Source: Aphodoplasma sp045592745
GTDB taxonomy: Bacteria > Bacillota > Clostridia > UBA1381 > UMGS1253
Assembly: GCA_045592745.1 (NCBI GenBank)
Contig: JAZNVH010000029.1
Span: forward strand, 1 to 64,000
Length of the DNA: 64,000 nt
Reading direction: 5' to 3'
The position numbers and the translations under genes were made by a program. Shown piece after piece: positions 44,253 to 52,458 of the stretch. Below the pieces are notes generated by a model that was given only the letters and a program-made list of their open reading frames with translations, ran no database searches and was not told the origin of the DNA. Each line of letters begins with the position of its first letter. Positions within the stretch are counted from its first letter, which is position 1.

Positions 44253-44747
44253 CTAATTGAGCATCCAGACCATATAGTTAAGGTATGATGCAAATGCAAG
44301 CCATGCAATATAAGGCAAAAACAACCAACCTGCAAGCTTATTTATATCATAAAAAGCAAGAGCTGTAAGTATAACAAGCGCAAACAGCAAAAGTATCCAT
44401 AAAAACGAGAATCCTAATAGTTCAAATCTGAAAAACCATATACTCCAAAAGAAATTGAACACAAGCTGCAGTGCATAAAACACAAAAGCTCTTTTTTTAA
44501 GCGATGCATCTACCTTAGCAGACGAAACAAGATATGCACTTATACCCATAAGTACATATAAAATGGGCCATACAACCGCAAAAACCCACGGTGGCGGTGA
44601 AAGCGGCGGCCTGTTAAGCGCCGTATATCCCCCCGACTGATTACCGGAAAGCCATGCCGACAAAGCCCCTACTAAAAGCGGTATTGCAATGCTTATCGCA
44701 ATCTTTTTGATATTTTTCAAGTTAAACGTATGAAATCCGCCGCTCAT
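44253..44747 (-). CDS. tspO: TspO/MBR family membrane protein
   Basis: 164 aa, five membrane helices, with RPPLSPPPWVFAVVWPILYV, LVFNFFWSIWFFRFELLGF and other Trp-rich helices of the TspO family. It binds tetrapyrroles/porphyrins; its role in this anaerobe is unclear. ATG 44747 has AAAGGGA 10 nt upstream; a GTG at 44756 is too close to the site. Confidence 0.92.
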   Translation of the reverse strand: MSGGFHTFNLKNIKKIAISIAIPLLVGALSAWLSGNQSGGYTALNRPPLSPPPWVFAVVWPILYVLMGISAYLVSSAKVDASLKKRAFVFYALQLVFNFFWSIWFFRFELLGFSFLWILLLFALVILTALAFYDINKLAGWLFLPYIAWLAFASYLNYMVWMLN

Positions 44748-44817
44748 ATAATACACATCCCTTTGATAATATTTAATATCACTTGCTGTATATTATATGT
44801 ATCAGCACTATCAATTA

Positions 44818-45279
44818 TTACTTCTTAAGCGCCTTGCGTGTTTCACCAAGCTCTTTGCGATTCTCACGCACTATCTCAGCCATTTTTATAATTCTTGTTT
44901 CAAGGCTTGCCAACACATCATCGGCATATTGCTTTGTTCCAAGTCTAAGCTCGCGAGCACTGTTCTGTGCAGAAGTTATTATTTCATTTGCCTGTGCATA
45001 CGCCTTTTGAGTAACTTCATGATCGTCAATAAGGCCTGCCATTTTCTCCTCGGCATTTTTTATTATTGAATCTGCCTCTTTATTAGCCTCATCCAAAATT
45101 CTCTGACGCTCTTCTTTTACCCATTTTGCCTGCTTCAAATCGCCGGGCAAATTAAGGCGTATTTCCTGTATCAAATCCAAAAGCTCCTCACGGTCAACAA
45201 TTGCTCTTCCCATGAATGGAATTGTCATTGATTTTTCAACAACATCCTCAAGCATGTCTATAATTTCAAGAACCTCCAT
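44818..45279 (-). CDS. Coiled-coil protein of unknown function, downstream of coaD
   Basis: 153 aa, no signal peptide. Residues about 55-150 are a charged Ala/Glu/Lys/Arg-rich coiled coil (ANKEADSIIKNAEEK; ANEIITSAQNSARELR), similar in character to ATP synthase stator or DivIVA-like helices. The N-terminal part (MEVLEIIDMLEDVVEKS; PFMGRAIVDREELLDLIQEI) is more specific. Genes with this pattern follow coaD in other Clostridia (from memory). The start abuts the coaD stop, so it is coupled. Function unknown. Confidence 0.75.
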   Translation of the reverse strand: MEVLEIIDMLEDVVEKSMTIPFMGRAIVDREELLDLIQEIRLNLPGDLKQAKWVKEERQRILDEANKEADSIIKNAEEKMAGLIDDHEVTQKAYAQANEIITSAQNSARELRLGTKQYADDVLASLETRIIKMAEIVRENRKELGETRKALKK

Positions 45280-45771
45280 TTATCTATATCCTCCGTTCTT
45301 TATTTTTTTATCTATTTCTTTTATTATATCACATGGTACAAATTCGTCAATACCTCCGCCCAATCTTGCAACCTCTTTTACCATACTTGAGCTGATGTAA
45401 GAATATTTTGAGTCGGTCATCATAAAAAATGTTTCGACATCGGGATTTAGCGACTTATTTAAAAGTGCCATTTGAAACTCATACTCGAAATCAGAAATCG
45501 TACGAAGCCCCTTTATAATCACCGCCGAATCAAACTGCTTCATAAAATCAACAAGCAGTCCTGAAAAGGCATACACCTCTACATTTTCTATGTCCGCTAC
45601 AACTTTTTTTATCATACAAACGCGTTCTTCGGGCGTAAACATTGGTTTTTTTGCCATATTGTCAAGCACACCCACGATAACCTTATCAAACACATTTGCA
45701 CTTCTCTTGATTATATCAAGATGTCCGTTTGTGACAGGGTCAAAGCTTCCCGGATATACTGCAATTTTCAT
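45280..45771 (-). CDS. coaD: Phosphopantetheine adenylyltransferase
   Basis: 163 aa. YPGSFDPVTNGHLDIIKRSA contains the nucleotidyl-transfer TNGH motif, and YSYISSSMVKEVARLGG lies near the C-terminus. It catalyses the fourth step of CoA synthesis. 29 bp after rsmD. Confidence 0.97.
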   Translation of the reverse strand: MKIAVYPGSFDPVTNGHLDIIKRSANVFDKVIVGVLDNMAKKPMFTPEERVCMIKKVVADIENVEVYAFSGLLVDFMKQFDSAVIIKGLRTISDFEYEFQMALLNKSLNPDVETFFMMTDSKYSYISSSMVKEVARLGGGIDEFVPCDIIKEIDKKIKNGGYR

Positions 45772-45800
45772 AGCTACTACACCATAACCCTTCGCATTTT

Positions 45801-46346
45801 TTACAAATTCTGTTTGTATATCAAAATATACGTTCTTCCATATCTTTTCTCTTTGACAAGCTCAAGACCTTCTATATTATCAGGCTTTTCTGTATTATCA
45901 CACTCGGCTATAATTATGCCGTCTTTGGATAGTACGTCGCTTTTTGAAACGGTATCAAGTGCCTTTATAAGAAGTCCCGTATTATACGGCGGGTCCAAAA
46001 AGATTATATCAAACTTTTTGTCAGTGCCCGATACATATTTTATACAGTCACCATACCTTATAATGCATCTGTCATTAAAGTCAGCCTTGTCAACATTCTT
46101 TTTTGCAACAGCGCCGCTATTTTGAGAAAGCTCACACAAAACTGCGCTCCTCGCCCCACGGCTTATTGCCTCAATAGAAAACGCACCCGTTCCCGCAAAC
46201 ATATCAAGCACGTCTGCATCGACAACGTATGGCGATATTATGTTGAAAATATTTTCTCTTACTCTGTCAGTTGTCGGTCTTATGTTCTCACCTTCAAAAT
46301 CAGTGAGCTTTAGACCGCGTCTTATTCCGGCAATAACTCTCAACAC
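45801..46346 (-). CDS. rsmD: 16S rRNA (guanine-966-N2)-methyltransferase
   Basis: 181 aa. The SAM-binding LDMFAGTGAFSIEAISRGA and the catalytic FLDPPYN are present. It is in the usual rsmD-coaD order. Confidence 0.94.
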   Translation of the reverse strand: MLRVIAGIRRGLKLTDFEGENIRPTTDRVRENIFNIISPYVVDADVLDMFAGTGAFSIEAISRGARSAVLCELSQNSGAVAKKNVDKADFNDRCIIRYGDCIKYVSGTDKKFDIIFLDPPYNTGLLIKALDTVSKSDVLSKDGIIIAECDNTEKPDNIEGLELVKEKRYGRTYILIYKQNL

Positions 46347-46460
46347 ATACCACCTCTTATATTATTTTCACATATAATAAAGCAAAAGTCAAGCATAGTT
46401 TCCTTTTTTAATACAATTTTTTTATTTTTTCTTCTTTTGTCGACAGATTTTTCCAACTTT

Positions 46461-46490
46461 AAAAGCGGAGGATTTTTCTCCCCCGCTTTT
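46461..46490 (-). terminator. Terminator after the methyltransferase gene
   Basis: AAAAGCGGAGG (46461-46471) pairs with CCCCCGCTTTT (46480-46490) with one mismatch; it lies 3 bp after the stop. Confidence 0.65.
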
Positions 46491-46492
46491 AA

Positions 46493-47338
46493 TTATTGTT
46501 TCTCTATAACACAAACTACCATTTTTACCAAAGCTTCCTTCAAAACAGGCAAACGGCATATATGCCTGAAAACATTTCGAAGTGGCTCTTGTGAATAATA
46601 CGCAGGCGTTATGTTAAGCTTTTTTATAATCTTATCAAAACGCTTTATAGTCATATGATTTATATACGAAAAATACTCACTTCCGTCTTCTTTTTTTGAA
46701 ATTCTAAACTCTATACGCTCATCACCATCAGGCTGTGTTTTTGCAAGCTCTTTGTATGCGCGAATAAGCGTCTTTTCACCAAAGAACAGATGTACCCACG
46801 GAATATATATCAAATCGCTCAGATGCGCTCCAAACGGATGGTGATACGGCGGGAAATTTACATATAACCTGCCACCTTTTTTAAGCACTCTCAAGCACTC
46901 ACAAATTACCTTTTCAGGCTCGTCCACATGCTCCATTGCATCGTTCATTATCATCGTGTCAATGCTGTCATCATCAAAAGGCAGTTTTGCCGCATCAGCA
47001 CAAACAAATTCAAACTTATCAGCTAAGCCAAGCTTGTCCGCAAGCGCGTTTGCCTCTTTTTCATACTTTCCAAGGATTTCAACGCCATATACTTTTTTTG
47101 CGCCATTAGCGGCATAATAAAGCGTCTTGCCACCTGCACCGCATCCAATATCGGCAATCACCTTATCTTTGAACATTTCATCCTTTGTATATTTTTTAAG
47201 ATAAAATTTTATCGTGTCAGTGCCCTTTTCATACTGCCACTCAGCATATGACTTGACACCCTCGCGCTGTAAATTAAAAGGGTGTACAGGTGCCTTAAAA
47301 CACTTATTTACTGCCATCAATACTTTATCAAAAGCCAT
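46493..47338 (-). CDS. Class I SAM-dependent methyltransferase
   Basis: 281 aa. Motif I is VIADIGCGAGGKTLYYAANG, followed by acidic VYGVEI and the motif FDDDSIDTMIMNDAMEHVDE. The substrate cannot be inferred; the C-terminal half resembles small-molecule or lipid methyltransferases. It lies 39 bp after the MFS gene on the same strand, so the two may be co-transcribed. Confidence 0.8.
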   Translation of the reverse strand: MAFDKVLMAVNKCFKAPVHPFNLQREGVKSYAEWQYEKGTDTIKFYLKKYTKDEMFKDKVIADIGCGAGGKTLYYAANGAKKVYGVEILGKYEKEANALADKLGLADKFEFVCADAAKLPFDDDSIDTMIMNDAMEHVDEPEKVICECLRVLKKGGRLYVNFPPYHHPFGAHLSDLIYIPWVHLFFGEKTLIRAYKELAKTQPDGDERIEFRISKKEDGSEYFSYINHMTIKRFDKIIKKLNITPAYYSQEPLRNVFRHICRLPVLKEALVKMVVCVIEKQ

Positions 47339-47377
47339 TTTTTTATCTCCAATCGTTTTTAATATCGTTTCAATATG

Positions 47378-48664
47378 CTATTTAACCTTCAACTGCTGTT
47401 TTTCTATTACAAAATGGATATATAGCACACACAAAAGAAAAATAACCGCCGAGATTACAGAAAGAATTTGTTGTCCGTATATGTAGTGTCCAAAAACCAT
47501 ATTCCCACCCGCCTGAATATTGGCGAGAATTTTTCCACCAATAATTGCAGCGCAAAAATTACCCACTCCACTTACGCTGTTTTTTATAGCAAATGCCTGA
47601 ACCACATATTTTCTGTCGACACAGCTGTAAATAATGTTATTTGAATTTCCCACTGTACCGGCATAGCTCACATACAGCAAAAGCGTGAAAACAATTATAA
47701 GCCACCACGTTTTCGGCGTTGCAAATGCAAGCAACAAATACGCTACAACACAAATCGTAAAACCAAGCTTCATACCCGTCGCATACGAATATTTATCCGA
47801 AAATTTGCCAAACGGAATAGATAAACAAGCACGCAATACACACCCTGCATTATTCATAATCTGTACCATGCTTATACTGATAGCAAGGTCAATTGTCTTG
47901 AATGTTCCCAAAAAACCACCTGTTATACCCATCCCAATTTGATATAAAATCCCGACTATCATTACACTTACAAAGCCTTTATTTCCAAATGTATTTTTTA
48001 ACACCTCGCCAAAAGAATCCTGCTGCGTGCTTATCTTTTCGCTGTTTTTATCGTTTTTTATAAGCATAAGAGAAACGAAGCTTAATAATGATAATGACAG
48101 TATTGTAGCGGCAAGAAATGAAAATCCGCCATAAGCATTGCCGATACTCTCATAGTAATCTACAACCAATCCCATGATGTAGGCAAAAATCACGCCACCG
48201 CCAAGAGAAATCATCTCGTTTTTTGCACTGAAAACCCCTCTTGCCCTTGGGTCAACATACAAATACGCCCAGTTATAAATCATTCCCGCAACTAATTGGT
48301 TTGCGGCATAAGAAATTAAGATACAAAGCATCGTCAGCACTATTTTCATTTCCTGTCCAATTGCAGTCATCGGCAACATATATAACAGTGCAAACAATAT
48401 CTGACTTATAGTTACCATAGTCATCGAAAATATTTTCGCACCACGAAGCTTTCTTACAATAAATATAGACAAAAGCTGAAATAAAAATGCAAACTGTGCA
48501 ATCGAGCCAATAACGCCTATAAGCGAATCACTTACGCCCATATGATTTAAAAGGTTTGACAAAAACACATCTACAACAACCAGAGATACAAAATAGTTAA
48601 ATGCCGCGTGTGCCATATATGCAATGCGTGAAATCTTGTACTGTTTAGAACTGTAAATATCCAT
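47378..48664 (-). CDS. MFS transporter
   Basis: 428 aa, about 12 membrane helices, with DVFLSNLLNHMGVSDSLIGV near the first loop and ISMVQIMNNAGCVLRACLSI in the second half. Major facilitator of unknown substrate. ATG 48664 is preferred over TTG 48670 because GGTGAT then has reasonable spacing. Terminator-like hairpin and 6S RNA lie upstream on the same strand. Confidence 0.85.
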   Translation of the reverse strand: MDIYSSKQYKISRIAYMAHAAFNYFVSLVVVDVFLSNLLNHMGVSDSLIGVIGSIAQFAFLFQLLSIFIVRKLRGAKIFSMTMVTISQILFALLYMLPMTAIGQEMKIVLTMLCILISYAANQLVAGMIYNWAYLYVDPRARGVFSAKNEMISLGGGVIFAYIMGLVVDYYESIGNAYGGFSFLAATILSLSLLSFVSLMLIKNDKNSEKISTQQDSFGEVLKNTFGNKGFVSVMIVGILYQIGMGITGGFLGTFKTIDLAISISMVQIMNNAGCVLRACLSIPFGKFSDKYSYATGMKLGFTICVVAYLLLAFATPKTWWLIIVFTLLLYVSYAGTVGNSNNIIYSCVDRKYVVQAFAIKNSVSGVGNFCAAIIGGKILANIQAGGNMVFGHYIYGQQILSVISAVIFLLCVLYIHFVIEKQQLKVK

Positions 48665-48772
48665 AAACAAATCACCATTACCTAATATTTTCCCCTAATC
48701 GCTTATTATTTTAAACGCAAAACAATAGATTGTCAATATAAAACCCTAAAAATCAATCTAAAAAACACAAAA

Positions 48773-48800
48773 AGGACAATAGCTAATGCTACTGTCCTCT
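48773..48800 (-). terminator. Terminator of 6S RNA
   Basis: AGGACAATAGC (48773-48783) and GCTACTGTCCT (48788-48798), loop TAAT; on the minus strand TTTTT follows. Confidence 0.85.
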
Positions 48801-48804
48801 ATCT

Positions 48805-49004
48805 TTTTAAAGATGCCCCGCCGCGCCGTATTTTATGCCTTTATATTACCTGCCTGAGCAGGTGGGCAACCGCCTTTGTGTTTCGCGCTTCCTTCTTCCA
48901 TATAGGGAGGCCTGCAATCCGCACAAAGAGCAAGAATCCCATTTTTTGAGTGTTGGTAAAATAAATAGCATCATTACGCACACCGCAGGGTGTTTACTCT
49001 TTAT
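48805..49004 (-). ncRNA. ssrS: 6S RNA
   Basis: The roughly 200-nt non-coding unit has its own strong promoter and terminator. Its 5' CCCTGCGGTGT pairs along almost all its length with the 3' GCGCGGCGGGG (closing stem). The central and apical parts contain GCGGTTGCCCACCTGC and the hairpin ACCTGCTCAGGCAGGT, a segment shared with clostridial 6S RNAs as I recall them. 6S RNA binds sigma-A RNA polymerase in slow growth. End points are estimated from the promoter and hairpin. Confidence 0.75.
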
Positions 49005-49010
49005 ATTTTT

Positions 49011-49039
49011 ATCATAACATATTATTATGAAAATTTCAA
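49011..49039 (-). promoter_or_regulatory. 6S RNA promoter
   Basis: On the minus strand TTGAAA (49034-49039) and TATGAT (49011-49016), 17-bp spacer. Confidence 0.65.
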
Positions 49040-49066
49040 GATATTATTCTGAAAATTTCAAAAAGA

Positions 49067-49336
49067 TTATTCGTCAATATCCTCAAGACGATTTTCAAAT
49101 TCTTCAAACGCTGCCATAAGTTCTTCTTCATCTTCAATTACAGAGAGTAAATCCTCGCCGTTTTCATCCTCCTCAAGTCTGAAAATGCAGACCTCGTCAT
49201 TTTCCTCGCCATTTTCAAGCACCTCAAGCAAAACTATATACACCTTTGAATCAACCTCGAATGTATCAAGATGCTCATAATCTATTGGATTATTCTCCTC
49301 GTCGTACAATGTTACGATATTGCTTTCTTCAATCAT
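49067..49336 (-). CDS. DUF1292 family acidic protein
   Basis: 89 aa, very acidic. VTLYDEENNPIDYEHLDTFE, then YIVLLEV and CIFRLEED match DUF1292 (YrzB-like). The function is unknown. ATG 49336 has AAAGGAGA upstream; a longer in-frame extension lacks a site. Confidence 0.85.
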   Translation of the reverse strand: MIEESNIVTLYDEENNPIDYEHLDTFEVDSKVYIVLLEVLENGEENDEVCIFRLEEDENGEDLLSVIEDEEELMAAFEEFENRLEDIDE

Positions 49337-49451
49337 ATCTATTCTCCTTTTTATTTTTATATATCTAATATCCAAAACTTTCTTTTTATAAGTATATCAC
49401 TATCTATAAACATTGTCAAATAAAGCTCGTAGCTAAAAACTACAAAAAATA

Positions 49452-49480
49452 TTGATATTGAATTTTTTTTGTAGTATAAT
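49452..49480 (+). promoter_or_regulatory. Promoter of nagB
   Basis: TTGATA (49452-49457) and TATAAT (49475-49480), 17-bp spacer. Confidence 0.6.
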
Positions 49481-49524
49481 TTGATATGTAATATTGATAT
49501 ATTATTAATAAAGGAGAGATTTTA

Positions 49525-50232
49525 ATGAAAAAAATCGTATGCAAAAATTATGACGAAATGTCAAAAGAAGGTGCAAAAATTATTGCCGAACAAATAGCCA
49601 AAAAGCCTGACAGTGTACTCGGCCTTGCAACCGGTTCTACTCCTATTGGTCTTTATAAATGTTTAAGAGATAATAATATTGACTTCTCAAAAGTGTCGAC
49701 ATATAATCTTGATGAGTATTATCCCATTTCAAAAACAAATGACCAGAGCTATCAGTATTTTATGGATGACAATCTTTTTAACCATGTAAATGTAAAAAGC
49801 ATGGATATCCCGAATGGTGAGGCAAAAGATGCCCAGGCAGAATGCCGTCGCTATGATGAAGCTATTGAAAACGCGGGCGGAATTGATTTGCAGCTTTTGG
49901 GTCTTGGTCCAAATGGACACATCGGCTTTAATGAGCCTGATGACCAGCTTTCAGTAGGCACACACTTAGTTGAGCTTACACAGTCAACAATCGATGCAAA
50001 TGCAAGATTTTTTGCAAGTGCTGACGAAGTTCCGCGCCATGCACTCACACTTGGTATGGGCGGTATTATGAAGGCTAAGAAAATACTTGTTGTTGCAAAC
50101 GGGAAAAACAAAGCTGAAGTTGTTAAGAAAATGTTCTCAGGTGTGATAGACACACACGTTCCCGCAACACTTTTGCAGCTTCATAATGACGTTACAGTAA
50201 TCGTTGACGAAGAAGCAAACAGCGCTGAGTAA
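49525..50232 (+). CDS. nagB: Glucosamine-6-phosphate deaminase
   Basis: 235 aa. VLGLATGSTPIGLYKCLRDN near the start and LLGLGPNGHIGFNEPDDQL in the middle carry the substrate-binding and catalytic residues. It makes fructose-6-phosphate and ammonia. nagA is not nearby. Monocistronic. Confidence 0.96.
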   Translation: MKKIVCKNYDEMSKEGAKIIAEQIAKKPDSVLGLATGSTPIGLYKCLRDNNIDFSKVSTYNLDEYYPISKTNDQSYQYFMDDNLFNHVNVKSMDIPNGEAKDAQAECRRYDEAIENAGGIDLQLLGLGPNGHIGFNEPDDQLSVGTHLVELTQSTIDANARFFASADEVPRHALTLGMGGIMKAKKILVVANGKNKAEVVKKMFSGVIDTHVPATLLQLHNDVTVIVDEEANSAE

Positions 50233-50252
50233 AATTTATTATAATACAAAAT

Positions 50253-50292
50253 AATCCGCAGATAATCATTTTCATTATCTGCGGATTTTCTT
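50253..50292. terminator. Bidirectional terminator between nagB and the LysM gene
   Basis: AATCCGCAGATAAT (50253-50266) and ATTATCTGCGGATT (50274-50287), a perfect 14-bp stem, with T-rich flanks. Confidence 0.9.
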
Positions 50293-50294
50293 TT

Positions 50295-50603
50295 TTAATC
50301 AATCGGTATTTCAATACTCTGCCCTACTATAAGATTGGAATTTTTTAAATTGTTCATCTTTTTAATTCTGTATATAAATTCCCTTACATCTGTATCAACA
50401 TCGCAATATATATTTGCAATATCCCACAAAGTATCTCCGGGTGCAACATATACAAGCTCAGTTTTATGACTTATATCAGCACTTGTTGTCGAAGGATTTA
50501 TAGTGGCAAATGCAAGCATATAGAAAACAACAATTGCCAATATCATAAAAACAGTAAATCTTGCCCTGTTTTTTACAACCAATCTCTTTTTTGTATTATA
50601 CAT
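50295..50603 (-). CDS. yneA: LysM-domain membrane protein, YneA-like SOS cell-division inhibitor
   Basis: 102 aa: cytoplasmic basic end, one membrane helix (about 18-38) and an extracellular LysM domain from VYVAPGDTLWDIANIYC to NLIVGQSIEIPID. This is the size and layout of YneA. The promoter region holds palindromes like the LexA box at three places, which fits SOS control. ATG 50603 has AGGTGATTTTT upstream. Sequence similarity alone cannot prove YneA, since small LysM proteins are common. Confidence 0.75.
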   Translation of the reverse strand: MYNTKKRLVVKNRARFTVFMILAIVVFYMLAFATINPSTTSADISHKTELVYVAPGDTLWDIANIYCDVDTDVREFIYRIKKMNNLKNSNLIVGQSIEIPID

Positions 50604-50628
50604 AAAAATCACCTCTTAAATCTAATCA

Positions 50629-50698
50629 GAACCTTTGTTCTATTTAGATTATAACAGAACGTTTATTCGTTGTCAATAGAAAAAACGAAAATTTGTTC
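50629..50698 (-). promoter_or_regulatory. SOS promoter of the LysM gene with three LexA-box-like palindromes
   Basis: On the minus strand TTGACA (50671-50676) and TATAAT (50648-50653) are 17 bp apart. GAACctttGTTC (50629-50640) is a perfect GAACN4GTTC box just downstream of the -10. GAACgtttATTC (50657-50668) lies inside the spacer and has one mismatch. GAAAatttGTTC (50687-50698) lies upstream of the -35 and has one mismatch. Confidence 0.8.
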
Positions 50699-50731
50699 TA
50701 TTATTTTTAAAGAGGTTTTTAAAAATCATCT

Positions 50732-51205
50732 TTAAGCCTTGGTGCGCCTAAGATATTTTCTGATATATTTTTTATAGAAAGGATATACATATAACCAAAA
50801 TTTAGCCTTCCAAAGACGCATATCGCGAAAAAACAGCGCCAAATTATTTCTTTTATCACGCTTATATATTACCTTGTCGTCACGCACAACCTTCGTAACA
50901 ACTGCGACAATTTGTTCTCTTTTCACCGGATACTCAAGATAGTTTTGTGCATCTCCCGCCATAACATATCCGCTGTTTAAAACAGCCGTTATGCGATGCA
51001 AAATCGCAGAACCATCAGTACGTGCATAGAGCACAACATCATATTTTTTCAATTTGCAATCCGGCGATGATACCGTAACAACATCTCCTGATTTTATCGT
51101 AGGAAGCATACTTTCTCCATGAGGCATAATCTCGACGCTTTTTCCCTGCCCTACAAGCTCTTGTATAACAGGCATCATGCTTGCAATACTAAATATTTTA
51201 TCCAT
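50732..51205 (-). CDS. S24/S26-type peptidase paired with a PqqD-like protein
   Basis: 157 aa. The signal-peptidase-like core begins with HGESMLPTIKSGDVV (catalytic Ser32), and the region LYARTDGSAILHRI provides His70, as in the Ser-His (SipW/archaeal) type; no Lys is at the E. coli-type place. There is no clear N-terminal membrane anchor; a Trp/Tyr-rich, basic C-terminus could associate with the membrane. ATG 51205 was preferred to TTG 51208. It lies 26 bp after the PqqD-like gene. Confidence 0.75.
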   Translation of the reverse strand: MDKIFSIASMMPVIQELVGQGKSVEIMPHGESMLPTIKSGDVVTVSSPDCKLKKYDVVLYARTDGSAILHRITAVLNSGYVMAGDAQNYLEYPVKREQIVAVVTKVVRDDKVIYKRDKRNNLALFFRDMRLWKAKFWLYVYPFYKKYIRKYLRRTKA

Positions 51206-51231
51206 CAATATAACACTCTTTCAAATATTTC

Positions 51232-51498
51232 TTATTCAAAAAGTCCTTTTTCACTAACAGCTTTTACAAACGCTTTCACATCTGCAAGCGCAGTAACTGC
51301 GTCAACATCATATTTTTCGCAAAGTGCATCTGCAAGCTCCTGCTCAGTAACATCTTTTTCGCAAAGAATTTTCCACAAATGCGCTCCCGAACCGCTAAGC
51401 GTCATAACTCCCTTGAATTTTATGCTCTCCTCACCAACAGGAATAACAATGTTGCTGTCTGCAACGCTTCTTAATATATAACCACTCTTTATTTTCAT
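51232..51498 (-). CDS. PqqD-family protein (RiPP recognition element)
   Basis: 88 aa. The winged-helix RRE pattern is GAHLWKILCEKDVTEQELAD followed by LCEKYDVDAVTALADVKAFV. PqqD-like domains bind leader peptides of ribosomal peptides for a modifying enzyme. The neighbours show only the S26-type peptidase; no radical SAM, ABC transporter or precursor was found. ATG 51498 is preferred over GTG 51507, which abuts AGGAG. Confidence 0.8.
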   Translation of the reverse strand: MKIKSGYILRSVADSNIVIPVGEESIKFKGVMTLSGSGAHLWKILCEKDVTEQELADALCEKYDVDAVTALADVKAFVKAVSEKGLFE

Positions 51499-51530
51499 AT
51501 TACGCACTCTCCTGCCTTTTTTATAATAAA

Positions 51531-51559
51531 ATTATACCTCTACCGGCGTACAATGTCAA
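51531..51559 (-). promoter_or_regulatory. Promoter of the PqqD/S26-peptidase operon
   Basis: On the minus strand TTGACA (51554-51559) and TATAAT (51531-51536), 17-bp spacer: a near-consensus promoter. It is divergent from the thiT promoter, with an inverted repeat spanning both -35 sites. Confidence 0.7.
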
Positions 51560-51584
51560 GCAGTGTAAATATTCCACTTTTTGC

Positions 51585-51613
51585 TTGACATATACAAAAA
51601 AGTAGTATATACT
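51585..51613 (+). promoter_or_regulatory. Promoter of the TPP riboswitch-thiT unit
   Basis: TTGACA (51585-51590) and TATACT (51608-51613), 17-bp spacer. Confidence 0.7.
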
Positions 51614-51630
51614 ATCTTTGTAATTACATA

Positions 51631-51720
51631 TTGGGGTGCTTGCAAAAGCAGGCTGAGATTAAACGTGTTTTCGTTTTGACCCATATAACCTGTACGGATA
51701 ATGCCGGCGTAGGGAACATA
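51631..51720 (+). ncRNA. TPP riboswitch
   Basis: GGGGTGCTTGCAAAAGCAGG, then CTGAGATT, ACCC, AACCTG, GATAATGCCGGCGTAGGGAA are the ordered conserved blocks of the thi-box. It precedes thiT, and a terminator hairpin follows, so thiamine pyrophosphate probably causes early termination. Confidence 0.97.
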
Positions 51721-51732
51721 CAAAGCTTTTTT

Positions 51733-51761
51733 ATCGTTTCCTTGTTGGAAACGATTTTTTT
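51733..51761 (+). terminator. Attenuator terminator of the TPP riboswitch
   Basis: ATCGTTTCC (51733-51741) and GGAAACGAT (51747-51755), then seven T residues; located 12 bp after the aptamer. Confidence 0.85.
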
Positions 51762-51854
51762 GTTTTCAAAACAACAAAGCTTTGTGCTCCTGTTAAACCA
51801 AGGGATGTCGACACCCTATCGGTTTAATACAAAAAACAAAAAGGAGAAATTACT

Positions 51855-52412
51855 ATGACAAAAAAAATTACTACAGGTGCAATTATGATTGCACTGGCGA
51901 GTGTGCTCGCATTTATTTCAAAAATCATACCTGCTCCATGGCTTCAGGGCGGTAGCATAACGTTTGCAAGTATGGTTCCGATTATCGTTGTATCACTTAT
52001 GTATGATTTAAAATTTGGTCTTATTTGCTCGTTTGCTTATTCGCTTATTCAAATTATATCGGGATTTTATCCTCCACCGACACAAAATTTTATAAGCTTT
52101 GTTTTGGTGGTGCTGCTTGACTATGTGTTTGCTTTCGGCGTGCTTGGAATTGCGTCTGTTTTTTACAAATTACTTGGCAAAAAATTATGGGCAATCCCCG
52201 TCAGCGGCGCTATTGTAACAATTCTTCGCTACATATGCCACATATTCTCAGGCATTTTAATATGGGGTGTATATGCCGATGAGGGTCAAAGCGTGCTTTC
52301 ATATTCTCTTATATACAACGGTACATATATGGTTCCCGAAATTATAATCACAACTGTTGTTTTGGCTCTTCTTTCGGGCTTCATTCAAAAAAATATAAAA
52401 AAACAAGCTTAA
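51855..52412 (+). CDS. thiT: ECF transporter S component for thiamine (ThiT)
   Basis: 185 aa, six membrane helices, with WLQGGSITFASMVPIIVVSL, the ThiT signature, and RYICHIFSGILIWGVYADEG in the C-terminal half, where family members bind thiamine. It needs the shared EcfAA'T module, not seen here. TPP riboswitch control supports the substrate. Confidence 0.94.
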   Translation: MTKKITTGAIMIALASVLAFISKIIPAPWLQGGSITFASMVPIIVVSLMYDLKFGLICSFAYSLIQIISGFYPPPTQNFISFVLVVLLDYVFAFGVLGIASVFYKLLGKKLWAIPVSGAIVTILRYICHIFSGILIWGVYADEGQSVLSYSLIYNGTYMVPEIIITTVVLALLSGFIQKNIKKQA

Positions 52413-52422
52413 TTCAAGCACT

Positions 52423-52455
52423 AAAAAGGCGGTTCGTTTTGAACCGCCTTTTTTA
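52423..52455. terminator. Bidirectional terminator between thiT and pyrD
   Basis: AAAAAGGCGGTTC (52423-52435) and GAACCGCCTTTTT (52441-52453); T runs on both strands. Confidence 0.9.
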
Positions 52456-52458
52456 TAT

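Noticed and set aside
46461..46490. Regulatory RNA after the methyltransferase gene
   Set aside because: The hairpin lies 3 bp after the stop and is simplest read as an imperfect terminator.
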